Positions 34,704 through 43,127 are shown, counted from the stretch's first letter. The stretch: DNA of 64,000 bases from Mucilaginibacter sp. UBA5151 (GCA_002413785.1 DHXR01000020.1:48335-112334); one strand, 5' to 3'. The notes: a model not told the origin generated them from the letters alone. Program-made: numbers and translations.

Positions 34704-35489
34704 TCAAATAAATATTTCCCCCTTCAGGTAGGTAATTGCTTTCCCGCTTATCAGTACCCTGTCACCCTTTAGCTCGCACCACAGTTCGCCTTTGCGGGCT
34801 GATAGCTGGTAGGCGTGCAATTTGTTTTTTCCTAATTTTGCGGCCCAATACGGTATGAGGTTGCAATGCGTAGAGCCTGTTACCGGGTCTTCGGGGATTC
34901 CGGCGCCGGGTGCAAAAAAACGGGAAACAAAATCAACATCTTTTCCGGGTGCAGTAACAATTACACCTAAGGTGTCCATTTTTGATAATGTGAAAAAATC
35001 CGGCGAAATATCACGGATTTCGTCTTCTGATTTATATACCAAAAGATAATCACGCGACCTTAAAACTTCCAGAGGCTGCTTATCGCTTAATGCCTCGGCC
35101 AATCCAACAGGCGGTTCAATATGTATTGCCGGCCGCGACGGGAAATCCATGGTGTATTTATCCCCGTCCTTTTTAACGGTGAGCGCACCGGCCTTTACCG
35201 TATCAAAATGTATGGTGTCCTTCTGATAGCCCAATTCTGTGAACAAAATATGCGCCGAGGCAAGTGTTGCATGCCCGCAAAGATCAATTTCGTATTCGGG
35301 AGTAAACCATCTTAATTTATATCCCGTTTTATTTTTAACAAAGAAGGCTGTATCGGCAAAATTGTTTTCAACCGCTATCTTTTGCATGATCTCATCAGGG
35401 AGCCATTCTTCCAGCGGACAAATAGCGGCCGGGTTGCCGCCAAAAAGTTTATCAGTAAAGGCATCAGCCTGGTAGATGGGGATTGTCAT
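34704..35489 (-). CDS. PhzF-family isomerase-like protein
   Basis: The protein has 261 aa. It has the PhzF/DapF-like double hot-dog fold signatures: QADAFTDKLFGGNPAAICPL at the start (with the family's FGGNPA), the active-site Glu in ENNFADTAFFV, DLCGHATLASAHILF and GIPEDPVTGSTHCNLIPYWA. Phenazine genes are absent, so it is one of the many PhzF homologues of unknown substrate rather than a phenazine enzyme. The gene sits between smc and the primary sigma factor gene, all on the minus strand. Confidence 0.9.
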   Translation of the reverse strand: MTIPIYQADAFTDKLFGGNPAAICPLEEWLPDEIMQKIAVENNFADTAFFVKNKTGYKLRWFTPEYEIDLCGHATLASAHILFTELGYQKDTIHFDTVKAGALTVKKDGDKYTMDFPSRPAIHIEPPVGLAEALSDKQPLEVLRSRDYLLVYKSEDEIRDISPDFFTLSKMDTLGVIVTAPGKDVDFVSRFFAPGAGIPEDPVTGSTHCNLIPYWAAKLGKNKLHAYQLSARKGELWCELKGDRVLISGKAITYLKGEIFI

Positions 35490-35599
35490 AAAAATCTGTA
35501 ACGTTAAATAATCGTTACTAAATTACTTTTTTATTGACTATTTCGAATATAAAATCCGGGATTGTTTCGAAAAAAAACAATTAATTTTATTTCATTCGT

Positions 35600-35632
35600 A
35601 GATTCGACAACTTTTAAAAAGTTGTCGAATCT
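35600..35632. repeat. 33-nt palindrome (16+1+16), copy 3
   Basis: Arm AGATTCGACAACTTTT, central A, exact reverse complement. It differs from copy 2 at one arm position with the matching change on the other arm. It lies between the rpoD stop and the PhzF start, both minus strand. Confidence 0.9.
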
Positions 35633-35667
35633 GAATTACCCGGGAAATAAAGTGGGGAGGGATATTT

Positions 35668-36528
35668 TTATCCTAAATACGATTTCAGGATCTTGCTCCT
35701 TGAAGTATGGCGCAAGCGTTGTAAAGCTTTGTCTTTTATTTGCCTTACGCGTTCGCGGGTAAGGTTGAATTTTTCTCCTATTTCTTCTAATGAGAGCGGA
35801 TGATTGGTGCCTAAACCAAAGAACAATACGATAATCTCGCGTTCACGCTCGGTAAGGGTTGAAAGCGAACGTTTTATTTCTTCGGATAATGACTCATTTA
35901 TTAATATAGAGTCGGTATTTGGTTCCTGGTTCTCCAGCACATCAAGCAATGTATTTTCTTCGCCCTGTACAAAGGGGGCATCCATCGAAACATGGCGGCC
36001 TGAATTACTTAATGTATCCGAAATTTTGTCAACTGTAGTTTCAAGCATATCTGCAAGCTCTTCGGGTGAAGGCTCACGTTCAAATTCCTGTTCAAGTTTC
36101 GAAAATGCTTTGCTGATCTTGCTTAATGAGCCTACCTGGTTCAATGGTAAACGCACGATACGCGATTGCTCGGCAATAGCCTGCAAAATGGATTGACGGA
36201 TCCACCAAACCGCATAAGATATAAATTTAAAGCCCTTGGTTTCGTCAAAGCGTTTTGCCGCCTTTATTAAACCCAGGTTTCCCTCATTTATTAAATCGCC
36301 CAATGTTAAGCCCTGGTTTTGGTATTGTTTAGCAACAGAAACCACAAAACGCAGGTTTGTTTTGGTTAAACGTTCCAAAGCCGCCTGGTCACCTTCCCTG
36401 ATCTTTTGAGCTAATATTACTTCTTCTTCTGCAGTAATTAGGTCAACTTTACCAATTTCATGAAGATATTTATCAAGTGATTGCGATTCACGGTTGGTAA
36501 TGGATTGCGTTATTTTGAGTTGTCTCAT
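35668..36528 (-). CDS. rpoD: Primary RNA polymerase sigma factor, RpoD/SigA type
   Basis: The protein has 286 aa, the short form of housekeeping sigma factor typical of Bacteroidota, with no long region 1.1. It has region 1.2 (LDKYLHEIGKVDLITAEEEV), region 2 (NLRFVVSVAKQYQNQGLTLG and LINEGNLGLIKAAKRFDETK with KFISYAVWWIRQSI), region 3 and region 4 with LTEREREIIVLFFGLG and the helix-turn-helix LSLEEIGEKFNLTRERVRQI. It directs transcription from the TTTG/TAnnTTTG promoters seen in this window. A -7-like TACCTTTG lies 42-49 bp before the start codon. Confidence 0.95.
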   Translation of the reverse strand: MRQLKITQSITNRESQSLDKYLHEIGKVDLITAEEEVILAQKIREGDQAALERLTKTNLRFVVSVAKQYQNQGLTLGDLINEGNLGLIKAAKRFDETKGFKFISYAVWWIRQSILQAIAEQSRIVRLPLNQVGSLSKISKAFSKLEQEFEREPSPEELADMLETTVDKISDTLSNSGRHVSMDAPFVQGEENTLLDVLENQEPNTDSILINESLSEEIKRSLSTLTEREREIIVLFFGLGTNHPLSLEEIGEKFNLTRERVRQIKDKALQRLRHTSRSKILKSYLG

Positions 36529-36569
36529 TTAATTTATTAACCTCGATTCTTGTTTTAGAATTGAACGTG

Positions 36570-36577
36570 CAAAGGTA
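36570..36577 (-). promoter_or_regulatory. -7 element of the rpoD promoter (predicted)
   Basis: On the minus strand the sequence reads TATACCTTTGCAC, matching TAnnTTTG. A clear -33 TTTG at 19-21 bp was not found, so the promoter is only partly supported. Confidence 0.4.
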
Positions 36578-36673
36578 TAAAATTGTTACTAATTCTATAC
36601 TTTGAACCATATATTTACAAAAAATTATATTACATTTTGCGTGCCTCAAGGGCACGATTTATTGCATCTTTGC

Positions 36674-37513
36674 CTATAATTCATCTATCTTAAAAGTATC
36701 CTTAACCCTCACCCCTTTTTCGGTTTGCTGTAGTGTACAACATTCATTTACAGGGTCGTGTTCAAGAAATAATATGTAATTATTTTCAACTGCTTCGTTA
36801 AGGAAAACCTTTTTTTCGGTCAGCGTTTTAAGCGGGAACATATCGTAGGCCATTACATAAGGCAGCGGTATATGCCCTACCGATGGCAGCAGGTCGGCCA
36901 TGTACAAAATTTGTTTATCCCCATAATTAATCAGCGGCAACATCATCGCATCGGTATGCCCGTAAACAAAGCGGATATGGATATTATCGCTGAACCGGGC
37001 GCCATCTTCCGTTGAAACAAATTTCAGTTGCCCGCTCTCCTGTAAAGGCATTATATTTTCCTTTAAAAACGAGGCTTTTTCCCGTTCATTCGGATAAATT
37101 GCCCAGTCCCAATGCTGCCGGTTGCTCCAATAGGTTGCATTTTTAAATGCCGGCACTAATTTCCCGCCATCGCGGACGATAGCCCCCCCGACATGATCAA
37201 AATGCAGGTGGGTTAAAAACACATCGGTAATATCATCCTTGTTAAAACCAAGTGCATTCAATGAGCTATCCAAACTTGCATCCCCGTGGAGGTAATAATG
37301 ACTGAAAAACCTTTCGTCCTGTTTATTGCCGATGCCGGTATCAACCAAAATCAGGCGGCCCTCATCCTCAATCAGCAAACAGCGCATGGCCCAGGTACAC
37401 AAATTATTTGCGTCGGCCGGGTTGGTTCTGCTCCAGATAGTTTTAGGCACTACGCCAAACATAGCGCCGCCGTCTAATTTAAAAAAGCCCGTTTCAATGG
37501 TGTGAATGTTCAT
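36674..37513 (-). CDS. MBL-fold metallo-hydrolase
   Basis: The protein has 279 aa. The metal-binding motif THLHFDHVGG is clear, with further ligands likely in VYGHTDAMMLPLI and LFLEHDP. It resembles the quorum-quenching lactonase/AttM-like branch in general layout (ILVDTGIGNKQDERF upstream of the motif), but substrate cannot be assigned. It is a stand-alone gene, and the start ATG lies at the edge of a heptamer repeat. Confidence 0.88.
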   Translation of the reverse strand: MNIHTIETGFFKLDGGAMFGVVPKTIWSRTNPADANNLCTWAMRCLLIEDEGRLILVDTGIGNKQDERFFSHYYLHGDASLDSSLNALGFNKDDITDVFLTHLHFDHVGGAIVRDGGKLVPAFKNATYWSNRQHWDWAIYPNEREKASFLKENIMPLQESGQLKFVSTEDGARFSDNIHIRFVYGHTDAMMLPLINYGDKQILYMADLLPSVGHIPLPYVMAYDMFPLKTLTEKKVFLNEAVENNYILFLEHDPVNECCTLQQTEKGVRVKDTFKIDEL

Positions 37514-37563
37514 AGTTAATCAAGGTCCATAGACCATAGCCGATGGTCCATAGTAAATGGCTA
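37508..37563. repeat. Heptamer-period repeat (ATGGTCC family)
   Basis: Eight consecutive 7-bp units: GTTCATA, GTTAATC, AAGGTCC, ATAGACC, ATAGCCG, ATGGTCC, ATAGTAA, ATGGCTA. GGTCCAT and its complement ATGGACC-like units allow hairpins. It is followed by GCTAATAAG/CTTTTATTAGC, a second stem. It begins at the start codon of the MBL gene. Confidence 0.7.
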
Positions 37564-37756
37564 ATAAGATTGACCTTTTATTAGCATGATACAAACATAT
37601 AATTATTGTTTAAAATTTTATGGTCCGCATCCTTTTTCTTTGTAATAAGATGGATATATTTCTATAGCCAGGCCGTTCGCAACAGCCAATGTTACTGTTT
37701 ATGTTGATTTAATGCTTGTAAACCCCTATTTTCGGCCAAAGAACAAAACGAGAAAA

Positions 37757-37813
37757 TAATCGGTGAAATCATATTCAAAAATCAGTGTAATCGCAAACAA
37801 AATCGGTGCAATC
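37757..37813. repeat. AATCnGTGnAATC repeat, left of the toxin-antitoxin pair
   Basis: Three AATC-type units (TAATCGGTGAAATC, AAATCAGTGTAATC, AAATCGGTGCAATC). The core at 37789-37817 matches 38339-38367 at 27 of 29 positions, in direct orientation. The rest of the gap 37564-37756 has no recognisable feature. Confidence 0.75.
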
Positions 37814-37839
37814 ATAAAATAGTTAGTTAAATTTGTAAT

Positions 37840-38037
37840 ATGGAAAGCATAGTTATTAGTCCGAAAACAAGAAATGAAGCCAAGCTTATTACCGATCTGC
37901 TGGCAAAAATGAATATCCCCTCGAAAGTTATTACCGAAGAGGAAAAAGAAGATATAGGATTACTAATTATGATGAATGAAGTTGACAGGGATGAAATAGT
38001 ATCGCGCGACGAAGTGATGAAAAAGCTTAATTCGTGA
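37840..38037 (+). CDS. Antitoxin-like protein of a RelE/ParE-type module
   Basis: The protein has 65 aa: a short strand (ESIVISPKTRNEAKLITDLL), then a helical and acidic C-terminal half (ITEEEKEDIGLLIMMNEVDR and EIVSRDEVMKKL). The size, charge and position one base before a RelE-type toxin gene (stop TGA 38035-38037, toxin ATG 38039) mark it as the antitoxin, similar to the small DUF2683-like antitoxins of Bacteroidota. It probably neutralises the toxin and may repress the operon. Confidence 0.8.
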   Translation: MESIVISPKTRNEAKLITDLLAKMNIPSKVITEEEKEDIGLLIMMNEVDRDEIVSRDEVMKKLNS

Positions 38038-38038
38038 A

Positions 38039-38305
38039 ATGGATATCAGGTTTACCGGGCGTTTTTCAAAAGACCTCGACAAAATAGATCAAGCGTCTGT
38101 AAAAAAGGCAATTTCGGATATAATTAAAGAAGCAGAAAAAGCTGCCCGCTTATCCGAAATCAAAGGCATCAAAAAACTTAAGGGTCATTCAACTGCTTAC
38201 AGGATCAGAAGCGGTGATTATAGAATTGGCTTTTTCATGGAAAATGACACTATTGAATTCGCAAGGGTAGCCCACCGAAAAGATATTTACAAAATATTTC
38301 CTTAA
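38039..38305 (+). CDS. RelE/ParE-family toxin
   Basis: The protein has 88 aa. IRFTGRFSKDLDKI at the start, then KGIKKLKGHSTAYRIRSGDY and RIGFFMENDTIEFARVAHRKDIY are typical of RelE/ParE toxins; the C-terminal AHRKDIYK ends in the usual Arg/Lys/Tyr cluster. RelE-type proteins cleave mRNA at the ribosome; ParE-type ones inhibit gyrase. The HRKDIY pattern favours the RelE/YafQ-like branch, but the activity cannot be decided here. The pair is intact. Confidence 0.85.
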   Translation: MDIRFTGRFSKDLDKIDQASVKKAISDIIKEAEKAARLSEIKGIKKLKGHSTAYRIRSGDYRIGFFMENDTIEFARVAHRKDIYKIFP

Positions 38306-38306
38306 A

Positions 38307-38396
38307 AACCGATGTAATCATCAGTCAAAAATCGGTGTAATCGCAAACAAAATCTGTGGAATCATAATATAAAATAATAAAAAAATCTGTGGAATC
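38307..38396. repeat. AATCnGTGnAATC repeat, right of the toxin-antitoxin pair
   Basis: Begins 2 bp after the toxin stop (AACCGATGTAATC, then AAATCGGTGTAATC, AAATCTGTGGAATC and again AAATCTGTGGAATC). It runs into the kdsC start: the last unit contains the GTG start codon. It is a direct copy of the repeat at 37757. Confidence 0.75.
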
Positions 38397-38910
38397 ATTC
38401 TTAACTAAACTAAAAGACATAACCACTTTCATTTTTGATGTGGATGGCGTATTGACTGATGGCTCTGTATTTGTTACAGAGAACGGCGAACAAAGCCGCG
38501 CCTTTAATATAAAGGACGGATATGCCCTGCAACTCGCTGTTAAATGCGGCTATAATGTTTGTACGGTATCGGGCAGCCGTTCAAAAAGCGCTGTTTACCG
38601 TTTAAACAGCCTTGGTATAAAGGATGTGTATATGGGCATCCATACCAAAAAGGAAAAAGTAAAAATTTACTTCGAAGAAAAGCATATCCTTCCCGAAAAG
38701 GTTATTTATATGGGTGACGACATCCCCGACCTGGAAGCAATGCAATTAGCCGGGTTACCTGCATGTCCTTCGGATGCTGTTGAAGAAATTAAAGCAATAA
38801 GCAAATACATTTCCCCTTTCGCCGGAGGCCGGGGCTGCGCCAGGGATATCATTGAAAAAGTACTAAAGATACAAGGCAAATGGATGACGGAGGAGGCCTT
38901 TAGCTGGTAG
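38389..38910 (+). CDS. kdsC: 3-deoxy-D-manno-octulosonate 8-phosphate phosphatase KdsC
   Basis: KdsC dephosphorylates KDO 8-phosphate in the cytoplasm, giving KDO for the lipopolysaccharide core. The protein has 173 aa and the capless C1-type HAD pattern: nucleophile in TFIFDVDGVLTDGS, then CTVSGSRSKSAVYRL, and YMGDDIPDLEAMQLAG (motif IV). The start is GTG at 38389 (VESFLTKLKDITTF); no in-frame ATG exists nearby, and the GTG belongs to a dispersed repeat unit. The maf gene follows after a hairpin repeat. Confidence 0.92.
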   Translation: MESFLTKLKDITTFIFDVDGVLTDGSVFVTENGEQSRAFNIKDGYALQLAVKCGYNVCTVSGSRSKSAVYRLNSLGIKDVYMGIHTKKEKVKIYFEEKHILPEKVIYMGDDIPDLEAMQLAGLPACPSDAVEEIKAISKYISPFAGGRGCARDIIEKVLKIQGKWMTEEAFSW

Positions 38911-38915
38911 AGGGG

Positions 38916-38990
38916 AGTTCATGGTTGATGGTTCATAGTTCATAGCAGCTGCAAACCTAACTATGAACCATCAACTATGAACCATGAACA
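38916..38990. repeat. Heptamer-period inverted repeat (AGTTCAT family), copy 2
   Basis: Left arm AGTTCAT, GGTTGAT, GGTTCAT, AGTTCAT (38916-38943); right arm ATGAACC, ATCAACT, ATGAACC, ATGAACA (38963-38990). It has the same heptamers as the repeat before murA, and it likewise ends a few bases before the next gene's start (maf, ATG 38995). Confidence 0.8.
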
Positions 38991-38994
38991 AATT

Positions 38995-39558
38995 ATGAAC
39001 TTACCCAAACTGATACTTGCATCCAAATCGCCGCGAAGGCAGGAGCTTTTAAAACTGATGGATATTGAATTCCGCATTGTTTTAAAAGAAGTTGACGAAA
39101 CCTATCCTGATAACTTAACCCCTGAAGAAATTGCGCTTTACATCGCAGAAAAAAAAGCCCGCGCTTTTGATGAATCTGTTACTGATGAGATTGTACTTAC
39201 CGCTGATACCATAGTTTGTATAGATAACCGGATCCTTGGCAAACCCGACGATGAGGCACATGCCGTAGAAATGTTGAAATTACTATCCGGCAGAATGCAC
39301 CAGGTTATAACCGGCGTTTGTTTGCTTTATAAACATCAGTACCATAGTTTTTATGATGTTTCGGAGGTGTATTTTGGTGAACTGACGGATGACGAGATCA
39401 GAAGTTACGTACGGCAATACCAGCCTTTTGATAAAGCCGGCTCCTACGGTATCCAGGAACGGATTGGTTTGATTGGTATTGAAAGAATAAATGGCTCCTA
39501 TACCAATGTTGTTGGTTTGCCTACCGAAAAACTGTACCGGGAATTAATGAAATTGTAG
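38995..39558 (+). CDS. maf: Maf-family nucleoside triphosphate pyrophosphatase
   Basis: Maf proteins hydrolyse dTTP, UTP or modified nucleotides to monophosphates and are linked to septum formation. The protein has 187 aa from the ATG at 38995: LPKLILASKSPRRQELLKLM (family start, ASxSPRR), EIALYIAEKKA, the catalytic Asp in LTADTIVC, and DKAGSYGIQ. I preferred this ATG to one at 38977, which lies inside the heptamer repeat. It is 84 bp after kdsC, so the two could be cotranscribed. Confidence 0.92.
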   Translation: MNLPKLILASKSPRRQELLKLMDIEFRIVLKEVDETYPDNLTPEEIALYIAEKKARAFDESVTDEIVLTADTIVCIDNRILGKPDDEAHAVEMLKLLSGRMHQVITGVCLLYKHQYHSFYDVSEVYFGELTDDEIRSYVRQYQPFDKAGSYGIQERIGLIGIERINGSYTNVVGLPTEKLYRELMKL

Positions 39559-39580
39559 AGACGCGATGCCTCCCGAAAAG

Positions 39581-39613
39581 AGACTTACGAAGTTTTGAAA
39601 ACTTCGTAAGTCT
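39581..39613. repeat. 33-nt palindrome (16+1+16), copy 4
   Basis: Arm AGACTTACGAAGTTTT, central G, exact reverse complement; identical to the copy at 49503. Convergent maf/M1 gap. Confidence 0.9.
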
Positions 39614-39636
39614 GTCGCGTATTTTAATGCACGCGT

Positions 39637-39670
39637 GTAGAGACGCCCCGATACATCGGGGCGTCTCTAC
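39637..39670. repeat. GTAGAGACGC palindrome (16+2+16)
   Basis: Arm GTAGAGACGCCCCGAT, loop AC, exact reverse complement. A half copy (TGTAGAGACGCGATGC) lies at 39554. It is placed directly before the M1 peptidase stop, and may end transcription in either direction. Confidence 0.85.
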
Positions 39671-39678
39671 GAAATATT

Positions 39679-41679
39679 TTATTTTACCTGCATCGTATTA
39701 TTCTTCCTGTCAGCATCCGGCAGCACCGCACCCGGGTCAACCGTTACACTTTCAGCTTCCGATGTAGTTGGGATGGTAAAAGTAATAACTTTGTTCTGCA
39801 GCCAGGTTTCAACGGGCAGGTTTACACGCTGCCTGCCGCCGTCTTTCAACTTAACTTCAACGGTACAGGGCATGGCCATCCGGTCTTTGTTGGCGATGGT
39901 TACGCTGATGCCATTTTTGGGGTCATTATTTACATACTTTGCATCAACAACCGCCAGGTCAAGCGACCAGTTGTTATAAAACCAGCCCTTCCAGAACCAT
40001 GACAAATCTTCCCCGCCGCCATTTTCAATCGACCTGAAAAAATCATCCGGCTGCGGATGTTTAAAGGCCCAGTTGCGGATATAATTCCTGAAAGCATAAT
40101 CGAACCGATCTTTCCCTAAAAATTGCTCGCGCAACAGAACCAAACCGAAAGCGGGTTTAAAATAAACGATAGGGTGCCTGTATTTTTCCGGAACAGCATC
40201 TGCCGCTGTCATAATTACGGGCGCATCGGCATCGGCAATTACCGGAACTATTTCATCCGCCGGGTTACCTTTGCCGGGGGCGTACTCGTCATCGCGCTTG
40301 GGCGCGTATTCGCCGTGATTAAACTCATCCGCAGCATAAATATCAATAAAAGTATTAAAGCCCTCATCCATCCAGCCATAACGGCGCTCGTTGCTGCCCA
40401 CTATCATCGGGAACCAGTTATGACCGATCTCATGCGCGGTAACCCAATATAATTCACCTGCTTTATCATTAATGCCATCAAAAACAATACCGGGGTATTC
40501 CATGCCGCCTGCTATGCCGGCCTCGTTAACGGCAACTGGATATGGGTAAATAAACCATTTTGCCGAGAAATACTCCATTGATTTTTTTAAATATTCGGTA
40601 GCCCTGCCCCATGCACCGTTACCTGCGCTCTCAACCGGGTAAACCGACATGGCCAGCGATTTTTTACCTTCCGGCAAATTAACCCTGGCCGCATCCCATA
40701 CATAAGCTTTCGACGCGCCAAAGGCAACATCGCGGGTATTCAGCATTTTAAAGTGCCATGTAAGCGTACCTTTGCCTGTTGGGCGCGATGACGGATCGGC
40801 CACCTCGTTCACATCCCTTATCATAACTGTTTTATCACTGTTGCGGGCTTCTGCTAACCGGGCAATTTGTTTGGCGGTAAGCACGTCCTGCGGGTTGAGC
40901 AATTCGCCTGATCCGGCCACTATCATATCTGCCGGCACAGTGATATTATAGTCAATATCGCCATATTCAAGGTAAAACTCACCGGGACCCAAAAATGGGA
41001 GCGTATCCCAGCCACGACTATCATCATACACGCACATGCGGGGGAACCATTGGGCTATTTCATAGATCTTGCCGTTTTTGGTGCCAAAAAAATCGGTACG
41101 GTTGCCAAAAACACCAGGGATAGTATATTTATATTTTATGATTAAACTGATTGCCCCACGCCTTGGCAAAATCTCTTTTGGCAGGCGGATCTGCATGCGG
41201 GTATCCGTAATAATAAAATCAGCTTTTTGCATTACATCTCCACGGTTAATTGCTACCGATTCAATCTGGTAACTATCTGTGTGCTGATTGGGCGCAGGTG
41301 CAAACCCTGTTGAAAAATTTGAGCGCGCATCCTTTTTATAGGTGTTCTGATCGAGCTGCAGCCATAAAAATTGCAAAGCATCAGGACTGTTATTGATATA
41401 GTTGATTTTTTCAGTGGCGGTAAGCATATTTGCGTTGGTATCGATGGCCGCATTTAGCACATAATCAACCCGGTTTTGCCAATATTTTGCACCCGGAGCA
41501 CCATTGGCGGAATGAAATTCATTCCCCTTTTCGGTGTAAAACAAAGGCGAAAACAAATCAGACGGCCTGTAATTGGATGATATGAAATCAATGCCGTTTT
41601 TTGATCCGCGCATTGTTTGCGCGGATAAAGAAACCGCTACCATTAACAGAAGGCCGATACCGGCAAATTTTAATTTCAT
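39679..41679 (-). CDS. M1-family metallopeptidase (aminopeptidase N-like), exported
   Basis: The protein has 666 aa from the ATG at 41679, chosen because the signal peptide (MKLKFAGIGLLLMVAVSLSA) begins there. The M1 hallmark is VTAHEIGHNWFPMIVGSNE: the HExxH zinc motif with the third ligand Glu 19 residues on (RYGWMDEGFN). The exopeptidase motif region reads GGMEYPGIVF (GxMEN-like, with Tyr in place of Asn). A likely role is cleavage of peptides in the periplasm. A C-terminal beta domain (about 590-666) follows the catalytic part. Confidence 0.9.
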   Translation of the reverse strand: MKLKFAGIGLLLMVAVSLSAQTMRGSKNGIDFISSNYRPSDLFSPLFYTEKGNEFHSANGAPGAKYWQNRVDYVLNAAIDTNANMLTATEKINYINNSPDALQFLWLQLDQNTYKKDARSNFSTGFAPAPNQHTDSYQIESVAINRGDVMQKADFIITDTRMQIRLPKEILPRRGAISLIIKYKYTIPGVFGNRTDFFGTKNGKIYEIAQWFPRMCVYDDSRGWDTLPFLGPGEFYLEYGDIDYNITVPADMIVAGSGELLNPQDVLTAKQIARLAEARNSDKTVMIRDVNEVADPSSRPTGKGTLTWHFKMLNTRDVAFGASKAYVWDAARVNLPEGKKSLAMSVYPVESAGNGAWGRATEYLKKSMEYFSAKWFIYPYPVAVNEAGIAGGMEYPGIVFDGINDKAGELYWVTAHEIGHNWFPMIVGSNERRYGWMDEGFNTFIDIYAADEFNHGEYAPKRDDEYAPGKGNPADEIVPVIADADAPVIMTAADAVPEKYRHPIVYFKPAFGLVLLREQFLGKDRFDYAFRNYIRNWAFKHPQPDDFFRSIENGGGEDLSWFWKGWFYNNWSLDLAVVDAKYVNNDPKNGISVTIANKDRMAMPCTVEVKLKDGGRQRVNLPVETWLQNKVITFTIPTTSEAESVTVDPGAVLPDADRKNNTMQVK

Positions 41680-41772
41680 AGTATATTTTTTAAAGGGCGG
41701 CAATATACAAAGGGTGAGGTGAAATTTAATTGTGTGTAAATGGTATGTGACGGGGAAAGTCAGAATTTCACA

Positions 41773-42699
41773 TTAACCCATCATCTCCGCCAAAACCCCT
41801 TCTTTTAATGAATTTGCTGACATCATCACTTTGTTGATCCTAAGCTTGTTAATTACAAACCGGGTAAGTAATGAAGCGGTAACGATCATATCCGTTCTTG
41901 CCGGGATGATGCCATTGGTAGTCAGACGCTCCTGGTGCGTGGAAAGGACGATCTTTTCTATCAGTACTAAAAGTTCATCGTGGTCAAAATTATAATGTTT
42001 TGTATTTTTAAGATCAAAAGAATTGCCTTTTGCCAGTTCAATTACTTCTGCGTAACTTTCAAACACGCCCGATGAACCGATGATATTTTCAACAGGATAA
42101 GCCGATACGGCAGAAAAGAGATCCTTCAAATTAACTTCCAGGTACAGGTTTAGCGCGGCGATTGATTCAGGCGGGATAGGGTCCGTCCGGTGAAAGGTAT
42201 CCATCAGCCTGGCGGCGCCGATCTCAAAACTTTGCTTCCAGAGTATCCAGGCATCATTGCAAATAATAAATTCAACACTCCCGCCGCCAATATCAATGAT
42301 AAGGCTGTTTTGCCCCGATAAACAGCCCCCGGCTTTGATGCCTTTATAGATGAAAGCTGCTTCCATATCGCCGTCAATAATTTCAATGCTGATCCCCGTT
42401 CTGATCTTAACTTCCTCAATAAAATATTGTCCGTTTGCCGCGCTGCGCAATGCGGAAGTAGCGATTGCCCTAACCTGCTGCACGTTGTATTTTGTAATCA
42501 GCCAATGAAACCGCTCCATGGTTTTAATACCGCGCTCAAATGCCGCTGGTTGTATAACCCCCATATTAATACCACCTTCACCTAATTTAACAGCCTCCTG
42601 CTCGTGGACAATTTCATGATATTTAGCAGCGGAGCCTTCCGCAATCAGCAGATGAAACATATTGGTGCCGAGATCCATTACGGCTACATGATTATTCAT
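41773..42699 (-). CDS. Ppx/GppA-family phosphatase
   Basis: The protein has 308 aa with the actin-like ASKHA fold of exopolyphosphatase/pppGpp phosphatase enzymes: AVMDLGTNMFHLLIAE at the start (D-L-G-T-N motif), RAIATSALRSAANG, and LIIDIGGGSVEFIICN. It is the short two-domain form, lacking the HD-type C-terminal domain. It could hydrolyse polyphosphate or pppGpp in the cytoplasm. A polyphosphate kinase gene is not next to it. Confidence 0.9.
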   Translation of the reverse strand: MNNHVAVMDLGTNMFHLLIAEGSAAKYHEIVHEQEAVKLGEGGINMGVIQPAAFERGIKTMERFHWLITKYNVQQVRAIATSALRSAANGQYFIEEVKIRTGISIEIIDGDMEAAFIYKGIKAGGCLSGQNSLIIDIGGGSVEFIICNDAWILWKQSFEIGAARLMDTFHRTDPIPPESIAALNLYLEVNLKDLFSAVSAYPVENIIGSSGVFESYAEVIELAKGNSFDLKNTKHYNFDHDELLVLIEKIVLSTHQERLTTNGIIPARTDMIVTASLLTRFVINKLRINKVMMSANSLKEGVLAEMMG

Positions 42700-42869
42700 G
42701 CAGCTAAAATAAACAATCCCTTAAATTGTTTTTGAATTAGCCCCCTCTAAATTGCGGAGCATTCATGAACGCCTTTAAAAAAACAAATTATTTTGTGAAT
42801 AATCTCCTCCACAGAAATCCTTCGGACCGGCAGGGGAAGACTTTTAATGCCGTCAAGTCATGAGGTTGT

Positions 42870-43039
42870 TTTTTTACCCTCTTTCTGCGCAGCAAAGAGA
42901 GGGTCGATGAGCGAAGCGATGTCGGGGTGAGTAAAGTCGCCGCCATGTATTTGCGTTAATGTCGCTCGTATATTAACTCACCCGATCTGCGCTGCGCTCG
43001 ATCACCCTCTCTGCCGAAATCGGCAAAGAGGGTAAAAAA
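42870..43039. repeat. 170-bp inverted repeat (TTTTTACCCTCTTT family)
   Basis: The ends are TTTTTTACCCTCTTT and AAAGAGGGTAAAAAAG; inside, GCGCAGCAAAGAGAGGGTCGA pairs (splitting) with CTGCGCTGCGCTCGATCACC, and GGGTGAGTAAA with TTAACTCACCC. No coding sequence. A partial TTAGCCCCCTCTAAAT (42734-42751), shared with the element at 57463, lies upstream. The gap 42700-43127 holds nothing else. Confidence 0.75.
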
Positions 43040-43127
43040 GCAGTTATGAAAAATATTTCCCCTAACTAATAACACTAGGGAGACTTTTAAAAATTCCGAA
43101 ATCGGCATTCCGAATTCCAAAATCAAA

